From positions 1 through 11,927 of the forward strand of contig CAJVPP010003341.1 of the NCBI GenBank assembly GCA_910592005.1: 11,927 bases of DNA. The letters run 5' to 3'. The notes under the pieces were generated by a model. The model did not search any database and was not told the origin of the DNA. It was given only the letters and a program-made list of their open reading frames with translations. The DNA comes from Funneliformis mosseae. Lineage: Eukaryota > Glomeromycota > Glomeromycetes > Glomerales > Glomeraceae. This document shows, piece after piece, positions 1-8,390 of the stretch (positions are counted from its first letter, which is position 1; the number at the start of each line of letters is the position of its first letter). Made by a program: the position numbers and the translations under genes.

Positions 1-1666
1 TTTTTTAATAAATTTTCCAATTTTATCTATTGATTTTATATATTCATTTGCATCCTCTTGCTGAAATAAAAATGTATAAATATTTTTCAACTTTTTTAAT
101 GCTACATTAATACTAACAATTGGAACTTCTGTACTATCATCCATATCATCTAAATTGTTAATACTATCCCTATTTAATTTAAAAGTATTTACAAGTTCTG
201 TAATTATCTGGTTATCTTCAAGAATTTCATAAATATTATCTTCTTCCAGAATGATAAGAAATTCTCTTACTTTCATTGCATTAGAAAGATGAAGAGTTTT
301 AATTGCATTATTAAGCTACTCATTAAATATCAAATCATCTGCTTCATCAATATTATTAGTTTCATCAATAATAATATTATTATTAAAAGAAAGAATTTCA
401 GTATAATGCTAATAATTTTGAATTGTTTTAATTGTAACGTCATCCCAACTTTGAATAATATATTAGATTGCTTGTAAAACATTCATTTTTAAATTTCAGA
501 TATCTTTATCAGCTTTAATTTGTTCTAATATCTAACTAAAATTAATATTAAAATAAAATTAATATATTTTTTTTAATAGAATTTTTTAATAAAAAAATAT
601 TAAAACTTACTGAATGTGTAAATGATGATAATGTCTTTTAAAAGACATAATAATTTCTGCATCTATAGGTTGCAATTTTAAAGTTATATTAGAAGGTAAA
701 AAATAACTTCAACATGTAAAAGTATTAAACCTTGTAAATTATAACTTGAACAATTATCTAATAATAGTAAAACACGTTGTCCATTATATTTACAAGCCAT
801 TAGATAATTAAATTCTTGAAGCCATTCTTGAAAAATTGTTATAAGTATTCATATTTTAGAGTTACTTCGATATGTTATTTGAAAATTAGAAATGTTAACA
901 TTTTTATAACAATGCGGCTTTGCATATTTTCCAATAATCAAAGGAGGTAATTTGTATGATCTATTTGCATTTGCACACAAAGTAATAGAAAAACACTTCT
1001 TATTTTTTTTACATCTAAAAAGACATTTTATAGCTAAAGTCCAATTTGATTTTAATCTATAAAAAATATCAATATTAATATAAATATTATATAAAGTAAA
1101 ATATATATAAAAAAATACATACTGATAAAAAAGACCTGTCTCATTCATATTATAAATCTGCTCAAATGGATATTTAGCACACTTATTATGCAACAATAGT
1201 AAAACTTCAAGGATAATAGATTGATCAGTAAATACTACCTCTTCTTGAAGTTTTTCTTGATGAATGCCATTGCATTTTTTAAAACCCTAAAGCCATCTAG
1301 AGGAAAACTTCAAAGTACCTTCAGGAAATTCTAACCCATTTGACAATAACTTTGCTTTTTTGATTAATAATATATCATTTAAAATTATTCAGTGTTGATA
1401 ATTTAAAACAAACTCTTTAAGAACAAGTTTAGTTCAGGAGAAGTGACAGATTTATGATGTTTTTTTTCTAGATGAGTAAGATCTGTAGTAAGTCATTTGT
1501 TTTAGCTTTGTAAAATTCATATTATAGTAGATTCATCAACTCTAACACTCCACTTTTCTTTAATCCAATTAATATATTGAGTTCAAGTTAACTTGTGTTT
1601 ATCAGCATATAGACAAAGCTCATATTTTTGAGAATCTGAAAGAGTTATTTTTTTTATAAATAACAT
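1..1666 (-). pseudogene. pogo/Tigger-type (CENP-B HTH + DDE_1) transposase relic
   Basis: This is a decayed cut-and-paste transposase of the pogo/Tigger class, read leftward from an ATG at 1664-1666 and still open at the window edge. The N-terminal part is a CENP-B-like helix-turn-helix DNA-binding region (words TQYINWIKEKW, DLTHLEKK, then RWL*GFKK with TAG at 1287-1289 where the family has Gln). The catalytic core follows: YNMNETGLFY, whose family form is NMDETGL, so the first catalytic Asp has become Asn; CANANRSYKLPPLIIGK; LLLLDNCSSYNLQ with the second Asp; and LQPIDAEII with the third. The acidic tail is typical. Two introns fit exactly: 1057-1122 (66 nt, GTATGT donor) and 536-610 (75 nt, GTAAGT donor). 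About ten in-frame stops lie mostly at Trp/Gln/Arg positions, and single-base frameshifts lie near 690 and 1425. The family is clear from wording; it is certainly non-functional as written. Confidence 0.88.
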
Positions 1667-1704
1667 ATTAAAAAGAAAAAAAAATATAAGATTGAAACAA
1701 GAAC

Positions 1705-1734
1705 GCGTCTGATGTAATTTTAAAATAAAGACGC
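1705..1734. repeat. Short GC-containing inverted repeat upstream of the pogo relic
   Basis: GCGTCT at 1705-1710 and AGACGC at 1729-1734 form a perfect 6-bp inverted repeat with an 18-bp spacer. It lies about 40-70 bp upstream of the pogo start codon. It carries CpG in a region almost without CpG, so it may be part of the element's 5' end. No TIR partner can be checked because the other end is outside the window. Confidence 0.35.
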
Positions 1735-1914
1735 AATGAATTGATAAAATAATTTTCACAATATTAATTTAAACAAAAAAAGAGATAGCATTATGAAACA
1801 AAAAAAGGAGGCATTGCAATATTTTAAAAAGAGATGATATAATATTGTATTAGATAAAAAAGGTAGCATTTTATTTTTTAAAATTAAATCACAAAATCAA
1901 AGATATAAAATTGA

Positions 1915-2165
1915 GAGTCAAAAGGGCTGAAAGTTGAAATTGGAAGAAGTTAAAAGTTGTTGAAATTAGCAGTTATTATTATTGGAGTTGGTTGCCATTA
2001 TTGAAGTTGGTTGAAGTTAAAAATGGTTGAAGTTAAAGGAGGTAGTCATTATTGAAGCTAGAGTTATTGAAGTTGGTGGTTGTTAAAATTGGAGAGTTAA
2101 AGTTAACAGTTGTTGAAGTTTATAGTTGTTGAAGTTTGCAGTTATTAGAGTCAAATTTGCGGTTG
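1915..2165 (+). repeat. Degenerate GTTGAAGTT-type repeat with strong strand asymmetry
   Basis: Some 250 bases are built from variants of GTTGAAGTT, GGTTGAAGTTAAA and AGTTGTTGAAGTT at irregular spacing. The + strand has many G and very few C, unlike the A/T-dominated flanks. No frame stays open over a useful length, so it is not coding as written. It looks like an eroded minisatellite; period and copy number are too irregular to fix by eye. Confidence 0.6.
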
Positions 2166-2535
2166 ATCGAAGGTTATAAAAATAATAAATGATAAAACCT
2201 CTGATGAGAGGTTACTAAGCATCAATATTGGAAAAAATGGAAGCAAAAAAAAGTATACTTTTATATTTTTTATTATTTTAGTTTGAAATAAATTTGCTAA
2301 CTTTTTTTTTACAGACTATGGCAAAAGATATATGATGATAAATGTTTACGATAAGTTACGTGTCTATAGTATTTATCACGTAAGTGTATTTAGAAAGATG
2401 TTTACATATATAGTCCAGACTAAAAAATCATTGCATAGTGTGAATAGAAAGGATGTGCATTTAGTACTAAGTCCTGAACTTGGAACTGGACTAAAAGGTG
2501 TATTTATACAGGATGTACATTTATTAAAAGTGCAT
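2166..2535. other. No gene recognised; short (A)TGTRCATTTA repeats at the right end
   Basis: I see no gene here. An open frame at 2332-2541 (+) is short, starts MMINVYDKL and matches no domain I recognise. Its right part is made of a repeated word, atgtgcattta near 2455, atgtacattta near 2512 and agtgcattta near 2529, ending exactly where the hAT relic on the other strand breaks off. Confidence 0.4.
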
Positions 2536-3733
2536 TTATAGAGAGTTAACTGTATTTATCTTTGAAATTACGCTATTTGTTACTTCATTATAAAGTGTTT
2601 CAATTTCACTTTCTAAACAATTAGCTTTTAAAGAAATAAATGCACTTTATGCAGCTAAATTTATGTGTAAAGTATTGAATATGATTATTTTTTTTAGTAA
2701 AATTAATATTTTGTAATTAACATTCTTTTTCAAATCTTCCATCATGGTATCATTATTTCCAATATTATTAGTTGTATAATATTGAATCTATAATATAATT
2801 AATTATAAATTAAAGTTGTAAATTAAATTTTAAAAATTAAACAAGATATATATACTTTAGTAAGAATTTTAAATTCATTATAGCAAATAATAAAAGATTC
2901 TGCTAAATTCTCTCTAAAATGAGTTCTATTTAATTTATAAAAATTAACTAAAATTTCTACTAATTCTTATTCTTTCAAAATTCAATAAGCTGTAATCCTT
3001 AAAAAAGTGATATAATTAGCTAATATCCACTTATCTATTGTAAAGGATATATGATCAGAAACATTCTAAAATAAAAATAAATATTAATATTAAATTTATA
3101 TAAATAAAAATAAAAATAAAAAAAAATAATCTGTAAAATATCTTGAATTTTTACACATTCTTAATTAAAAAATTTTATTATATCTGCATGAATAGTATCA
3201 GCTGAAGATATTTTGATATTAGAATTTAATATCTGAAATAAATTTTGAAAATTTTCTGATTCAAGAGCTAAAAAAGGCTAATCATCACAAACAATCCATT
3301 TAGAGATATATTCACAAAATACAGCTAGAGAATACTATATAAAAAATTATATAAATTTTAATATTTGATAAATATATAAAAAAATTTTAAATAAAACTTA
3401 CAGATGGTATTTTATTAATATATTTATCTATTGCTCTTTTTGTTTCTAATTTTTCTAATTTAGCAGGATGTTTATTTCTTAAATGCTAATGAAGATTACT
3501 TGTAACTCTATTAGTACGCTTATATTTTATACTGTAATATTTAAAATATTAATAAATAAAATATTTTTTATAAAATAAAAATAAATATATACTCACAAAC
3601 AATATATACAGTTTGCTTTTTTATTTTCTATTTTAAAATATTTTCAAACTAAACTATGTGTTTTTGAAGAAATTTCAGTCTCTGCTATAGTATCAAGTTC
3701 ATTATTATTATCTTATTCAATAATTTGTTCCAT
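2536..3733 (-). pseudogene. hAT-family transposase relic with BED zinc finger, 5 exons
   Basis: This is a decayed hAT transposase read leftward from an ATG at 3731-3733. Exons are 3733-3597, 3531-3402, 3334-3131, 3065-2856 and 2787-2536. The introns are 65, 67, 65 and 68 nt; the third has an AT donor where GT is expected, consistent with one G-to-A change. The N-terminus is a BED finger: SLV*KYF (TGA at the conserved Trp), CIYC, then NLH*HLRNKHP supplying the two His. The hAT core follows: SKWIVCDD*PFLALE (TAG at Gln), ISFTIDKW with the first Asp, HFRENLAESF, TTNNIGNNDTMM where the second Asp is Asn, and LHINLAA*SAF (TAA at Gln). Eight internal stops occur with no frameshift. The C-terminal dimerisation region is absent, so the copy is truncated near 2536. 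The family call is strong and the gene is dead. Confidence 0.88.
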
Positions 3734-4094
3734 AATTAAATTGTAAAATTAATTTTTTTAGCAAAAAAGAAAATAATTTTAATGAAACAAAAACTAACTT
3801 AACAAGTCTTTTTAGATTTATATCTTATTTCTTATTCCAAATTTAAAATTTATAACGAGATATTTAGATAATTTTAGCAGGTATATCAATTTTGTATAAT
3901 GAATGGACCCACTTGATAATCATTTTAATTTTATATTTGATCTAATTTATTTTTTTTAGCTTCAAAATGGTGCTTTTATAAATAAAATTTTTAAAAAATA
4001 TTAATCAATTAAATACTAAAATATGATTTATTTAGATTATTATTAATAAAAATTATTTAATTATTATTAATCACATTATTAATTATCTTATTTA
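3734..4094. other. AT-rich stretch without a gene
   Basis: This is the upstream side of the hAT relic. I see no coding signal. The one less AT-rich patch, GGACCCACTTGATAATC near 3905, could lie at the element's outer end (reverse complement GATTATCAAGTGGGTCC). No partner copy exists in the window to test it. Confidence 0.35.
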
Positions 4095-4290
4095 GCTAAT
4101 TTAGTAAAGATTATTTAATTAATATATCAATATATCAAATAGATGTAAATATTAAAAATTTAACTAATTTAGTAAATATTTATTGATTGTCAATCAGATG
4201 TAAAGACTAAAAATTTAACTTATTTTAGTAAAGATATTTAATTGATTGATATTTACATAAACTTATTATATCAATCAGATATAAAGACTT
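4095..4290 (+). repeat. Three-copy degenerate tandem repeat (about 55-67 bp)
   Basis: Copies begin near 4095, 4162 and 4217 with the word AACTAATTTAGTAAAG or a close variant. Each is followed by a TTGATTG/CAATCAGATGTAAAGAC segment. TGATTG and CAATCA also pair as an inverted repeat inside the units. The CTAAT...TTTAG/GTAAAG wording faintly echoes the intron-like arrays further right, but the copies are too eroded to join them with confidence. Confidence 0.55.
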
Positions 4291-4354
4291 GTATTTATGT
4301 AAATTATACATATTAATTATGTTAATTAATCTTAGTAATATTATACAAAAAATC

Positions 4355-4394
4355 AAAAATAAGACTTGCTTACATAATATTAAATCAATCTGTT
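4355..4394 (+). repeat. 40-bp conserved word, left copy
   Basis: This block, starting AAAAATAAGACTTGC and ending AAATCAATCTGTT, matches 5923-5962 at 36 of 40 positions. All four differences are transitions. On the - strand it contains GTAAGCAAGT, a donor-like word related to the donors of array B. It precedes array A just as the right copy precedes array C. Confidence 0.75.
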
Positions 4395-4456
4395 AAATTT
4401 AGATCAAATTTATTTGATTAGGTATTTAATTAATTAATTTATACATTTCATTTTTA

Positions 4457-4585
4457 TGAACTGCTATAATATCAGTAAGAGCATTTAGATTACTAATTAT
4501 TTTTTTTTAGAATTTTAGACTATTATAATATCGGTTTGGTAAAGGTGTTTAGAAATTACTAATTATTTTTTTTTTTAGAATTAGA
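4457..4585 (+). repeat. Array A: two copies of the 60-67 bp intron-like satellite
   Basis: Two eroded copies of the unit found in array C. Each has the core TATAATATC(A/G)G, then GTAAG/GTAAAG, a TTTAGA word, ATTACTAATTATT, a long T run, and TTTAGAATTTTAG before the next core. Read on the + strand this is a donor, a branch-point-like ACTAAT, a pyrimidine tract and an AG acceptor around a core of about 20 nt. The array abuts array B, which has the opposite orientation. Confidence 0.65.
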
Positions 4586-5443
4586 CATTAGTAATTTTCA
4601 AAAAAACTTACTATTCTAAGAAGGAATTCAACTTACCAGTTGATTTCTAAGGTTCAAAGAAGGCTGATCCTAAAAAAGAGAAGCAAAAAAGAATATTAGT
4701 AACATTCTTAAAGAAGCTCACCTAATCCAAGAAGAAGGGAATTCACTCACTAGTAATTCTCAAGATCCAAAAAAGGTCGATCCTAAAAATAGCAAAAAAG
4801 AACATTAGTAATATTTTCAAAAAAGTCCACTCAATTCAAGAAAAAAAGAACTTACTCACTGGTAATTTTCAAGATCTAAAGAAGGTCAGTCCTAAAAAAG
4901 AAAAGCAAAGAGAATGTTAGTAATGTTCTCAAAAAAGCCTACCCTAACCCAAGAATAAGAGAACTCACTTACCGGTAATTTCTAAGATTCAAAGAAGACT
5001 AATCTTAAAAAAAAGAAAGAAAGAGAACGTTAATAATATTCTCAAAGAAGCCATCCAATCCAAGAAGAAGGAAACTCACTTGCTGGTAATTCTCAAGATC
5101 TAAAAAAACCAAATTCTAAAAAAGAAAAATAAAGAGAACGTTAGTAACATTCTCAAAGAAGCCCACCTTAACCTAAGAAGAAAGGAACTCACTTATCAGT
5201 AATTTTCAAAATTCAAAGAAGGCCAGTCCTAAAAAAGAGAAGCAAAGAGAACGTTAGTAACATTTTCAAAGAAGCCCACTCAACTCAAGAAGAAGAAAAC
5301 TCACTTACCAGTAATTTTCAAGATCCAAAGAAGATCAGGCCTAAAAAAGAAAAGTAAAGAGAATGTTAATAATATTCTCAAAGAAGCTTACCCTAACTTA
5401 AAAAGAAAGAAATTCACTTATCAGTAAGTTCCTAAAGTAGTTT
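4586..5443 (-). repeat. Array B: tandem exon-intron-like satellite, eight junctions, period about 112 bp
   Basis: The - strand repeats a unit of about 112 bp. It consists of a roughly 32-nt segment (GACTGGCCTTCTTTGG...ATTACTG) and a 77-81-nt segment that starts GTAAGTGAGT, contains TTACTAAC and ends CTTTTTTAG. Donor-side junctions lie at 4636, 4750, 4859, 4972, 5083, 5196, 5308 and 5421, giving periods of 114, 109, 113, 111, 113, 112 and 113. The exon-like parts are 33, 32, 32, 31, 32, 32 and 32 nt, plus a shorter outer one of about 22. Donor variants are GTAAGT, GTGAGT, GCAAGT and ATAAGT, all one transition apart. The branch-point word sits in an inverted repeat, GAGAACGTT-ACT-AACGTTCTC. I do not recognise the 32-nt segment. 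Because 32 is not a multiple of 3, and one frame of the segment contains TGA, splicing all copies together would not give a long reading frame. Confidence 0.85.
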
Positions 5444-5625
5444 CTAAAAAAATAAAATAAATAATATAAAAAAAATTAAATATATAAAATAAAATAAAAA
5501 AAAATTAAAATTAAAAATTGAAAAAAAACAAATAAAATAAAATAAAATAAAAAAAAAATATATTTAATAAATTAAAAAAAAAAAACAATTAATAAATAAA
5601 ATAAAAATAAATTAACTGATTTTAA
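5444..5625 (+). repeat. A-rich low-complexity tract (AAATA-type)
   Basis: This is a nearly pure A/T stretch with A strongly favoured on the + strand and repeated AAATA/AAAAT words. It separates array B from the following less repetitive segment. A similar shorter tract lies at about 5790-5880. Confidence 0.7.
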
Positions 5626-5922
5626 TTGACTTGAAAAAGGAACTACTGACGTTGTGAAAATGGAAAAAGAATAGCAGTAAACTAGACATGATAAGATTTA
5701 CCTTAGGTTAGAGCTACTTATAATTTTGCTAGAATATAAACAATTTCTAGAAAAAACAAAAATTATAATAAAAAAAATATTTTGAAGGAATGTGTAGAGA
5801 AAATAAAAATAAAATAAAATAAAAAAAGCAGGGGTGTGGAAATTAAAAATTAAATAAAAAAAAAGGAAAATAAATTGATTGATAAATCAATCAATTTAAA
5901 ACATATCAGTTTATTCATCTTT
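5626..5922. other. Spacer between arrays, no gene seen
   Basis: About 5630-5760 is the least repetitive and least AT-rich piece of the satellite block (for example CTACTGACGTTGTG and TTACCTTAGGTTAGAGC). No frame gives a recognisable protein. The rest returns to A-rich simple sequence, with a TTGATTGAT/ATCAATCAA inverted word at about 5876-5896. Confidence 0.4.
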
Positions 5923-5962
5923 AAAAATAAGACTCACTTATATAATATCAAATCAATCTGTT
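5923..5962 (+). repeat. 40-bp conserved word, right copy
   Basis: Direct-orientation partner of 4355-4394, identical at 36 of 40 bases with transitions only. Its - strand reads ATAAGTGAGTC, the same donor-like word as the ATAAGTGAGT variant in array B. Both copies are followed by an AATTAATTTATAC word and then by the 66-bp array. Confidence 0.75.
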
Positions 5963-6120
5963 TTTGTTAATAATTGATTGGTTTAGTAGTCTTTTTCTTG
6001 GCTTGCTAAATTGGATTGGGTTATTATTATTATTTTCTTTCTTTAGTATGAGTTAAATCTTAAAGAATTAAATTAGTTGGTTAAGTTGATTAAATAATTA
6101 ATAATTAATTTATACTTTTT

Positions 6121-6440
6121 TTATATGACTAATTATTTTTTTTTAGAATTTCAGGCTGCTGCAATATCAGTTCAGTAAGAGTATTTAGAGATTTCTAATT
6201 ATTTTTTCTAGAATTTTAGGCTGTCGCAGTATTAATTTAGTAAGAGCATTTAGAGATTACTAATTATTTTTTTTTTAAAATTTCAGGCTGTCGCAATATC
6301 AGTTCAGTAAGGGCGTTTAGAGATTACTAATTATTTTTTTCTAAAATTTCAGGCTACTGCAGTATCAGTTCAGTAAGGTGTTTAGAGATTATTAATTATT
6401 TTTTTTCTAAAATTTTGGATTGCTGCAATATCAGTTTGAA
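6121..6440 (+). repeat. Array C: five copies of a 65-67 bp intron-like satellite
   Basis: Unit starts (GCTGYYGCARTATCAG core or variant) lie at 6155, 6220, 6287, 6353 and 6418, giving spacings of 65, 67, 66 and 65. Each core is followed by CAGTAAGRGC, TTTAGAGATTACTAATTA, a T run, and CTAGAATTTCAG leading into the next core. Donor-like GTAAG occurs at 6175, 6240, 6306 and 6373. The enclosed intron-like piece would be only about 37-48 nt, depending on which AG is used. The last copy has lost the donor word. Differences between copies are mostly C/T and G/A. No coding frame runs through it. Confidence 0.82.
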
Positions 6441-6748
6441 AAGATATTTATAAATTATTATACTAAAATAGTAAAACAATTTTTTTAAAAAATTTTATTT
6501 AAAGACTTTTAATTTATAATTTATTTGAATAGAATCCAAAGTATGAGAATAATCTTTTTATAGTTTTGGGTCAGATTATTTCTTCTATGCAAGCTCTTTT
6601 ATATAAGTAAATGCAATTTTCAGTGAAATAAAACTAAATTTTATATTTATTTTATTTTTTTATTTTTTTATATAATTTATAATGAGATAAAGCTATAAAT
6701 TTATATTTTTTTTTTTTAAAACAATTTTTTTTTTTAGAAATTAATATT
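6441..6748. other. AT-rich stretch upstream of the dioxygenase-like relic
   Basis: No gene is seen. It contains T-runs ending in AG just before the ATG at 6749 (TTTTTTTTTTTAGAAATTA), which could be a polypyrimidine tract with an acceptor. It also holds one slightly richer patch, AGTTTTGGGTCAGATT, near 6560. It may include the 5' region of the downstream gene. Confidence 0.35.
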
Positions 6749-8104
6749 ATGACTACTCAATTAATTAGAATTAAAAAAAAAATCTTCTTTAGCTTTAATA
6801 AAAGTAAGAGTAATTCCAAATCATTTATATCTTTTAATAGATTCTTTACTTAATAAATGAATGAAAATAATATCATCTTATAATAATAGTAATTTAAGTG
6901 AACTTTTTACTTCTATTTTTGTCTCTACCTCAACCTCTACCTCTACATATACCTCAAACTCTGCTTTTACCTTTACATCTATTTCTATTTTTACATTTAT
7001 CATTACAGATAAAAATGATCAAAAAATAATAATAAAATACAAATAAAAAATTAAAAAATTAGATATTAAATTTGTAATTTCTTTAAATATTAAAAATAAT
7101 ATAAAAGGATTATAAAATTTAATTTTAAAATATAATAATATTAAAAAATATCCTATCAAAAATTATTTTAAGATAAATAATAACACCAAAAATTGTTTTA
7201 TTTATAAATTTATAAATAATGAATTATATGTATTAAGTTTAATTATCAAAAATTTTTTTGATAAAAAAGTTTCTTTTCAGATAAAAGAAATCAAATATTT
7301 GAAAAACTTAATACAGAATTTAATTATATTACAAATAATTTTAAAAATATAATTAAAAATTCATTTTCTAATAATGAAAATTCATGTAATATATACATAA
7401 TATATAAAGATTATATAACAATGAGAGGATATAATAATTATATATTACCTACTATTAAAGAAAAATGTTATCATGCAGTTAAATTTATATATAATTATAT
7501 GTTAGATCATTCTTTTAATTTTAAACAAATTAAAGAAAAAGTAATTATCTATATAATTATTTTAAAAATAATATAGAATTTGATATAACAATAAATGTTA
7601 AAATAATATATTTTCAAGAAGTATTAAAATCTAAAAAAACATTTAAATTTTATTTTTATTTAAATAATATATTATTTCAATTGATTATAGATTTAGAATA
7701 TTTAATTAAAAATTTAATTAAAATTAATTTTCCTGAATTGTATGATAATTTTAATATAAATTTTCAGATATTAACATTAAAACATATTTATCATTTTCTA
7801 AAAGTTTTACCATAAATTTAAGTATATCAAGAGAAAATGATAAATTAAATTTAATAAAACAAGGCGCTACTAATCCTAATAAAGATAATAATAATTGTAA
7901 ATAAGCATTTTGTGTAATAGTTGTTTTTAGGAATTTTGAAGGTGAAGATTTGGTTTTGAGTGAAATAGGTATTAAAGTAAAGATTAAATGTGGTTATATC
8001 ATTTTATTAAGATTTGCTCTTTTAAATATTTTAATTTAAATATTCTAAAAAATAGATTTTCAATAGTTTATTATTTAAAAAAATTATTTTATAACAAAAT
8101 TTAA
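6749..8104 (+). pseudogene. Broken gene of about 450 codons, C-terminus like a 2OG-Fe(II) dioxygenase fold
   Basis: Six successive open segments chain into one reading path: 6749-6782, 6783-7280, 7278-7533, 7534-7762, 7761-8036 and about 8029-8104. Most frame changes fall in A or T runs and are explained by one lost or gained base. In so AT-rich a sequence, two stop-free runs of about 100 and 93 codons (7265-7576, 7534-7815) are hard to get by chance. The N-terminal part has a Ser/Thr repeat tract (about 6927-6985) and TGA at 6858-6860; TAA occurs at 7044, 7902 and near 7107. The C-terminal part reads NPNKDNNNCK*AFCVIVVF, EGEDLVLSEIGIKVKIKCG and NRFSIVYY. This resembles the double-stranded beta-helix of fungal 2-oxoglutarate/Fe(II) oxygenases: an HxD position (here NKD), a GG-L-LPELG-like strand, and an RFS motif for 2OG. 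I do not recognise the N-terminal two thirds. The coding relic is firm; the family is tentative. Confidence 0.62.
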
Positions 8105-8204
8105 AATTAATAATTTAAATTAATAAAATAAATTTGAATTTTAACTATTATAAAGTATTTTAATTATTATAATGTATAATTTTTATAGTTTTAAAATATT
8201 GTTT

Positions 8205-8390
8205 TGAGTCAATTTGAGTCGAGTTAAATTTGAATTAAGTTTAAATTGAGTTGAGTTAAATATTTAACTCAACTCGAATTTAATTTGACTTACAAATCAT
8301 CAAATCAAAAAAAACATAAACTCAACTTGATTTAAACTCAACTTAGCTTATCTAACTTGTGAGTTAACTTAACTTATCTGAAATTCTAAT
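8205..8390. repeat. TTGAGTT/AACTCAA inverted-repeat block with a 28-bp perfect palindrome
   Basis: The left part repeats TTGAGT(C/T)GAGTTAAATTTGA words and the right part their complement (AACTCAACTCGAATTTAA, then AACTCAACTT twice). At the centre, 8248-8275 is a perfect palindrome: arm GAGTTGAGTTAAAT followed at once by its complement. Pairing continues outward with a one-base bulge. It lies between two gene relics and looks like a hairpin-forming or MITE-like remnant, or the terminal repeats of an element. No target-site duplication could be fixed. Confidence 0.65.

Noticed and set aside
289..477. 62-codon + strand open frame
   Set aside because: It lies antisense to the acidic tail of the pogo transposase, which reads convincingly on the other strand. 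It has no domain wording.
2332..2541. 69-codon + strand open frame
   Set aside because: Its right half is a short nucleotide repeat, and no motif or homologous wording is visible. It was not called as a gene.
4586..5443. CRISPR-like array
   Set aside because: The whole 112-bp unit repeats, including the would-be spacers, and the context is eukaryotic with spliced genes.
4586..5443. Coding gene with many 32-nt micro-exons
   Set aside because: Each 32-nt segment shifts the frame, and the third phase meets TGA in the segment itself, so joining more than about three copies stops translation.
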